Source of the DNA: Planctomycetes bacterium RBG_16_43_13
GTDB taxonomy: Bacteria; Planctomycetota; MHYJ01
DNA length: 9,557 bases
Direction: 5' to 3'
Assembly (NCBI GenBank): GCA_001828445.1
Contig: MHYJ01000080.1
Coordinates: 1-9,557 of the forward strand
The stretch's first letter is position 1; each line of letters opens with the position of its first letter. Positions 6,598 through 9,557 of the stretch are shown here, in pieces. The position numbers and the translations under genes are program-made. Below the pieces are notes generated by a model. That model ran no database searches. It was not told the DNA's origin and was given only the letters and a program-made list of their open reading frames with translations.

Positions 6598-7449
6598 ATG
6601 CCATACTATTCTACAGTAAGATACGGCAAGATGTTATCTATCAACAAGTTTAAGTTTGATAGCCCACAACTAAAGCAGACGGAAAAATGTATAGTAAAAA
6701 CAGATAGGGGCAGTGAACTTGGTACACTTCTGACTGTCCCTCAACCGTTACAGGACACATTACCTCCAGATAGTATCGGTGATGTTTTAAGAAGAGCCAC
6801 GCCTGATGACCTTAATTCGGCTAATAAGATTGAAAAAGAGGATAGAGTAAAAGAGATGACATTCTGTAAGGAGCAGATACTAAAACTACAACTACAAATG
6901 AAACTTATAGATATTGACCACCTAATCGGCGGCGAGAAGATTATATTTTATTTTACATCTGAAACACGCGTTGACTTTAGGGAACTTGTAAAGGTTCTTG
7001 CTCAGGAATTTAAGACGCGTATAGAACTAAAACAAATAGGTGCCAGAGACGAGGCGCGCCTTGTAGGTGATTGTGGACACTGTGGGCTAAAACTGTGTTG
7101 CGCCGGTTTCCTCAAAGAACTGGGCGGCATTACAATGGATATGGCAAAAATACAGAAACACACAGCTGACCCATCAAAAATAACCGGTCGGTGTGGAAAG
7201 TTACTTTGTTGCCTGCGATACGAATACAACGACTATAAAGAGTGGCAGGATAAACTACCTCCCGTTGGAACTAATGTCACAACTATAAAGGGGAATGGCG
7301 TAGTGGTAGGGCAGGACCTCTATTCAGAGTTGGTAGTAATAGAGCGTGAGACAGGAGACCGTGTGCCTGTAAAGATAGGTGAAATATCTGCTGGCTTCGA
7401 GCGGAAGGGTGGATGTAATGGATGCCCTACCGGTGCCTCTGCTGAGTAG
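6598..7449 (+). CDS. ricT: PSP1-domain protein RicT (YaaT-like)
   Basis: The 283-residue product is a PSP1-family protein. The N-terminal part (VRYGKMLSINKFKF and TDRGSELGTLL) and the cysteine-rich core are typical: GDCGHCGLKLCC (Cys159, 162, 167, 168) and GRCGKLLCCLRYE (Cys199, 204, 205). In Bacillus, RicT with RicA and RicF forms a complex carrying 4Fe-4S clusters that affects RNase Y mRNA processing and developmental regulation; RicA and RicF are not visible here. An extra C-terminal CNGC (Cys273, Cys276) is not part of the core motif. The start lies 4 bases after the ispG stop without a well-placed Shine-Dalgarno site (AGAGGAAG at 6572-6579 is too far), suggesting coupled translation. Family membership is secure; transfer of the Bacillus RNA role to this organism is inference. 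Confidence 0.9.
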   Translation: MPYYSTVRYGKMLSINKFKFDSPQLKQTEKCIVKTDRGSELGTLLTVPQPLQDTLPPDSIGDVLRRATPDDLNSANKIEKEDRVKEMTFCKEQILKLQLQMKLIDIDHLIGGEKIIFYFTSETRVDFRELVKVLAQEFKTRIELKQIGARDEARLVGDCGHCGLKLCCAGFLKELGGITMDMAKIQKHTADPSKITGRCGKLLCCLRYEYNDYKEWQDKLPPVGTNVTTIKGNGVVVGQDLYSELVVIERETGDRVPVKIGEISAGFERKGGCNGCPTGASAE

Positions 7450-7498
7450 TGTATGTTCTTATCGTGGAATTTCCCTTCTTTCCCATATGTTATTTCTA

Positions 7499-7527
7499 TT
7501 GCAGGGCAGATTTTAATTTGTTAAATT
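7499..7527 (+). promoter_or_regulatory. sigma70-like promoter for nuoB-nuoD
   Basis: TTGCAG (7499-7504) and TAAATT (7522-7527) are 17 bases apart, with a TG one base before the -10 box (extended -10). Transcription would start near 7534, leaving a leader of about 20 bases that contains AAGGAG (7542-7547), 6 bases before ATG 7554. The rest of the 7450-7553 gap shows no gene or clear terminator. Confidence 0.55.
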
Positions 7528-7553
7528 AGCACCGCTTAAAGAAGGAGTTCCTA

Positions 7554-8057
7554 ATGAGCATAGAGGGAAAAATCGGGAAAAATGTCCTAATCACAAGTAT
7601 AGACGAGGTTGTGAATTGGTCTCGCAGTTCCTCTCTCTGGCCTATGCTCTTCGGCATCGCCTGTTGTGCGATAGAGATGATGGCAACTGCCGCATCCCGC
7701 TATGATTGGGACCGTCTTGGCGTTATCCCACGTGCCTCACCCCGTCAATCAGACCTGATGATAGTTGCCGGAACCGTAAACGCAAAGTTAGCTGAGGTTA
7801 TTAAACGTCTCTATGACCAGATGCCAGAGCCGAAGTATGTGATGGCTATGGGCGTCTGCACTATCGGTGGGGGACCATATTATAAATACGGTTACAACGT
7901 TGTTAAGGGTGTTGATAAGGTTGTGCCAGTCGATATATATGTCCCCGGTTGCCCGCCTCGCCCAGAGGCACTCCTCGACGGCATTATCAAACTTCAGGAA
8001 AAAATAAAGAGACAGACCTTAGCGAAGCAGATTAAGACAACTGAGCAAGTCGCATAA
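7554..8057 (+). CDS. nuoB: NADH-quinone oxidoreductase subunit B
   Basis: NuoB is the peripheral-arm subunit of complex I that carries the terminal 4Fe-4S cluster N2 next to the quinone site. The 167-residue product has all the hallmarks: [11 protein letters not shown] with the tandem Cys37-Cys38, [11 protein letters not shown] with Cys102, and [16 protein letters not shown] with Cys133, giving the four N2 ligands. It also has the conserved [19 protein letters not shown] segment. The length is normal and the protein is cytosolic, at the membrane surface. AAGGAG at 7542-7547 supports the start. nuoD begins 3 bases after its stop, so the two are translated from one message. nuoA is not upstream (ricT is), and nuoC is not in its usual place after nuoB. 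Confidence 0.96.
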   Translation: MSIEGKIGKNVLITSIDEVVNWSRSSSLWPMLFGIACCAIEMMATAASRYDWDRLGVIPRASPRQSDLMIVAGTVNAKLAEVIKRLYDQMPEPKYVMAMGVCTIGGGPYYKYGYNVVKGVDKVVPVDIYVPGCPPRPEALLDGIIKLQEKIKRQTLAKQIKTTEQVA

Positions 8058-8060
8058 AAT

Positions 8061-9197
8061 ATGACCGCAGCCACAATAACCAAATCGCTTGAGACACAGG
8101 ATTTATTAGTGAATATGGGTCCACAGCACCCCTCGACTCACGGCGTACTTCGCCTCCTTGTCAAGACGGACGGTGAGCTTGTGAGTGAGGTTACACCAGT
8201 CATCGGTTACCTCCATCGCTGTGCAGAGAAAATCGGCGAAAATCTCACCTACGTAAAATATGTTCCGTACACCGATAGGATGGACTATCTCTCCTCGATG
8301 AGCGATAATTTAGCATTCTGTTTAGCCGTCGAGCGGCTTATGCAGTTGGAGATACCGGAACGTGCAAAATATATCCGTATAATAATGGCGGAGTTAAATA
8401 GAGTAGCCAGCCACCTCCTCGCATTAGGCACCTATGGACTGGATGTCGGGGCATTTACGCCATTCCTCTACGCATTCAGAGAGCGGGAGATAATAATGAA
8501 CATCTTCGAATATGTCTGCGGGGCTCGGCTTACATATAATTATGTGAAGGTAGGTGGTGTGATGAAGGATGTGGATAAAAAGTTTGCGGATATGACATTC
8601 AATTTTCTAAATATGTTTGAGGCGAAGATTAAGGACTATAATGACCTCTTGACATATAACCAGATATTTATCACACGCACGAGGGGGATGGGCATAATAC
8701 CTTTATGGCTGGCTATTGAGTATGGTATCTCAGGTCCAAATCTGCGGGCGTCTGGAAGTTCTTTAGATATCAGAAAGATTCAACCATATTCCGGTTATGA
8801 GAAATTTCAGTTTGATGTGCCTGTCGGGACAGATGGCATAGGTGTAGTAGGCGATTGCTGGAACAGATATTTCGTGCGGATAGAGGAGATGAGGCAATCC
8901 TGCCGAATAGTGAGGCAGGCACTCGAGGCATTGCCCGCAGGCAAATATTGTGGAGATGTGAAACGTGCAGTGAAGCCGTCGAAGGGCGAGGCATATACCA
9001 GTATAGAAAATCCGCGAGGAGAATTAGGATTTTATATAATAAGCGATGGCAGTGAAACGCCCATACGCGTCAAGATACGCGCCCCCTCTTTCTGCAACTT
9101 GAGCATTCTGCCAGAACTCTCGAAGGGCGTCCTGATAGCCGACCTCATCGCTATCCTCGGGAGTATAGACATCGTCTTAGGCGAGATAGATAGATAG
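8061..9197 (+). CDS. nuoD: NADH-quinone oxidoreductase subunit D (49-kDa subunit)
   Basis: NuoD is the hydrogenase-large-subunit-derived partner of NuoB and lines the quinone pocket of complex I. The 378-residue product is full length: VNMGPQHPSTHGVLRL (18-32, His23 and His27), GYLHRCAEKIGEN, VPYTDRMDYLSSM (68-80, including the quinone-site Tyr70), MAELNRVASHLLALG, GPNLRASG, and the canonical end GSIDIVLGEIDR. The Ni-Fe cysteine pairs of hydrogenases are absent, as expected for a complex I subunit. A Cys at position 54 sits where many NuoD have Gly. It is not a NuoC-NuoD fusion: the N-terminus has only about 12 residues before the NuoD core. No further nuo gene follows; the sequence changes at once to repeats and a transposase remnant. 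Confidence 0.96.
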   Translation: MTAATITKSLETQDLLVNMGPQHPSTHGVLRLLVKTDGELVSEVTPVIGYLHRCAEKIGENLTYVKYVPYTDRMDYLSSMSDNLAFCLAVERLMQLEIPERAKYIRIIMAELNRVASHLLALGTYGLDVGAFTPFLYAFREREIIMNIFEYVCGARLTYNYVKVGGVMKDVDKKFADMTFNFLNMFEAKIKDYNDLLTYNQIFITRTRGMGIIPLWLAIEYGISGPNLRASGSSLDIRKIQPYSGYEKFQFDVPVGTDGIGVVGDCWNRYFVRIEEMRQSCRIVRQALEALPAGKYCGDVKRAVKPSKGEAYTSIENPRGELGFYIISDGSETPIRVKIRAPSFCNLSILPELSKGVLIADLIAILGSIDIVLGEIDR

Positions 9198-9200
9198 CAT

Positions 9201-9222
9201 AAATAGGGACAGCGACCATTTA
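9201..9222. repeat. short imperfect inverted repeat after nuoD
   Basis: Starting 3 bases after the nuoD stop, AAATAGGGAC (9201-9210) faces GCGACCATTT (9212-9221) as an imperfect inverted repeat and abuts the first CCCCGTTAGAAAT copy. It resembles REP-type repeats linked to tyrosine (Y1/RAYT) transposases in metagenomic genomes; that comparison is from memory and untested. Confidence 0.3.
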
Positions 9223-9235
9223 CCCCGTTAGAAAT
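9223..9235 (+). repeat. CCCCGTTAGAAAT repeat, copy 1
   Basis: Exact 13-bp copy in plus orientation, continuing ACATAG. It has no nearby partner before copy 2 in the same orientation. Confidence 0.8.
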
Positions 9236-9268
9236 ACATAGTATCACAAGTTTCTTTCTCATGCTCAT

Positions 9269-9280
9269 CCCGTTAGAAAT
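9269..9280 (+). repeat. CCCGTTAGAAAT repeat, copy 2
   Basis: Plus-orientation copy matching 12 of 13 bases (T replaces the first C at 9268). Its similarity to copy 5 extends to 16 bases (through ATCT, 9269-9284). Confidence 0.8.
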
Positions 9281-9300
9281 ATCTCAAGAGGAGATATTTC
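9276..9300. repeat. perfect 10-bp hairpin within the repeat cluster
   Basis: GAAATATCTC (9276-9285) and GAGATATTTC (9291-9300) are exact reverse complements around the 5-base loop AAGAG. The left arm grows out of repeat copy 2. No T-tract follows on either strand, so it is a poor intrinsic terminator; it may stabilise the nuoD 3' end or be part of a mobile palindrome. Confidence 0.75.
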
Positions 9301-9332
9301 CCCAAATTGTTGTCAAACATTCTACCTCTGAA

Positions 9333-9345
9333 ATTTCTAACGGGG
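9333..9345 (-). repeat. CCCCGTTAGAAAT repeat, copy 3 (inverted)
   Basis: ATTTCTAACGGGG is the exact reverse complement of the 13-bp unit. With copy 2 it bounds a 77-78-bp interval with inverted ends. Identity to copy 4 extends to 15 bases. Confidence 0.8.
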
Positions 9346-9360
9346 TTTACCAAACCCCGT
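9340..9360. repeat. perfect 9-bp hairpin at the junction with the transposase fragment
   Basis: ACGGGGTTT (9340-9348) pairs exactly with AAACCCCGT (9352-9360) across a 3-base loop, ACC. It spans the end of repeat copy 3 and the first recognisable transposase codons. No U-tract follows. Confidence 0.7.
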
Positions 9361-9446
9361 CATCCACAGACGAATGGCAGAATTGAGAGGTTCTTCGGCT
9401 CTTTGAAAAGTGAGTGCTTATACAGAACATTTCGTATCTCGGCAAG
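9346..9446 (+). pseudogene. DDE/rve integrase-type transposase fragment
   Basis: In the frame starting at 9346 the DNA encodes FTKPR, then HPQTNGRIERFFGSLK (9361-9408) and SECLYRTFRI. The block PQTNGxIERFxxxLKxEC is the signature around the third catalytic acid (the Glu of NGRIE) of rve-domain transposases and integrases of the IS481/IS3-like kind. The first two catalytic Asp, which should lie some 100 or more residues upstream, are missing: repeat copy 3 ends at 9345 and nuoD ends at 9197. Downstream, the usual YNxxRPH segment is replaced by the copy 4-copy 5 interval. The frame has no stop from 9277 to the window end, but similarity is limited to about 30 residues. A dead remnant, broken by the repeats, is the simplest reading. 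Confidence 0.65.
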
Positions 9447-9526
9447 CCCCGTTAGAAATTTTAATAGTGCAGAGCACAGCGTAGATTTATGGGGCTATCT
9501 TACAAAGGCAGATATTTCTAACGGGG
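9447..9526. repeat. 80-bp element with perfect 13-bp inverted ends (copies 4 and 5)
   Basis: CCCCGTTAGAAAT (9447-9459) and ATTTCTAACGGGG (9514-9526) are perfect terminal inverted repeats around 54 unrelated bases, which include a small GTGC/GCAC hairpin (9467-9477). The size and symmetry resemble a MITE or a REP doublet. Flanking AAG at 9444-9446 and 9528-9530 is too short to prove a target duplication. No protein is recognisable inside. The last 31 bases of the window (9527-9557) show nothing further. Confidence 0.65.
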
Positions 9527-9557
9527 TAAGCCAAATATACTGCTCCCCAATAAGAAA

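Noticed and set aside
8061..8100. NuoC-NuoD fusion
   Set aside because: Only about 12 residues precede the NuoD core, too few for a NuoC domain.
8855..9055. Plus-strand frame at 8855-9055 as a gene
   Set aside because: It is a shifted frame within nuoD, whose product is intact to its canonical C-terminus.
9276..9360. Rho-independent terminators after nuoD
   Set aside because: The two hairpins are perfect but neither is followed by a T-run on either strand.
9223..9526. CRISPR array
   Set aside because: The repeats are only 13 bp, occur in both orientations and have irregular spacing; no cas gene is present.

Overview
The window looks like chromosomal DNA of an AT-rich, Gram-negative-type, probably anaerobic bacterium outside the well-studied Proteobacteria. 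The signs are purine-rich Shine-Dalgarno sites (AGGAGGTG, AAGGAGG), sigma70-like promoters, the deoxyxylulose-phosphate isoprenoid route (ispG), a RicT/PSP1 protein, a methionine-synthase/MTHFR fusion, a proton-pumping complex I, and an FHA protein with a long Thr/Pro linker. Mixtures like this are common in Planctomycetota- or Omnitrophota-like lineages, but the sequence does not fix the phylum.

Layout. 1-905 (minus): 5' part of a membrane-anchored FHA-domain protein that runs off the left edge, with its own TTGACA/CATAAT promoter and a palindrome at about 934-962. 906-1087 is the divergent intergenic region. 1088-2374 (plus): a two-gene unit made of a single-pass zinc-finger (zf-HC2) anti-sigma-like protein with a very acidic outer tail, and an exported, very basic DUF3106/LTxxQ-like repeat protein. 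2504-5074: elbB (DJ-1/PfpI glyoxalase) and a 621-residue homocysteine methyltransferase/methylenetetrahydrofolate reductase fusion. 5130-7449: a tightly packed run of a small exported protein, ispG and ricT, fronted by a near-consensus promoter that lies almost on top of the first start codon. 7554-9197: nuoB and nuoD with their own promoter, without nuoC between them and without nuoA upstream. 9198-9557: no intact gene; it holds five copies of a 13-bp repeat (CCCCGTTAGAAAT) in both orientations, two perfect hairpins and a recognisable fragment of a DDE (rve) transposase.

How the genes fit together. Much of the plus strand is metabolic housekeeping with a redox/iron-sulfur flavour: IspG carries a 4Fe-4S cluster, RicT belongs to a cysteine-rich Fe-S-linked complex, NuoB carries cluster N2, and the fusion protein is flavin- and zinc-dependent. 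ElbB was named for its effect on isoprenoid output and lies on the same strand as ispG. The left end is regulatory or envelope-facing: an FHA signalling protein beside a membrane anti-sigma/periplasmic-repeat pair that has no visible sigma-factor gene.

Most unusual points: (1) the palindromic repeat cluster that interrupts a transposase remnant right after nuoD, with one reading frame staying open through it; (2) the charge-complementary anti-sigma/basic-repeat pair; (3) the promoter that predicts a leaderless mRNA for the small exported protein; (4) nuoB joined directly to nuoD; (5) an insertion of about 20 residues in IspG. I see no clear evidence of a wholly new defence or mobile system; the repeat cluster is the best candidate for something under-described.
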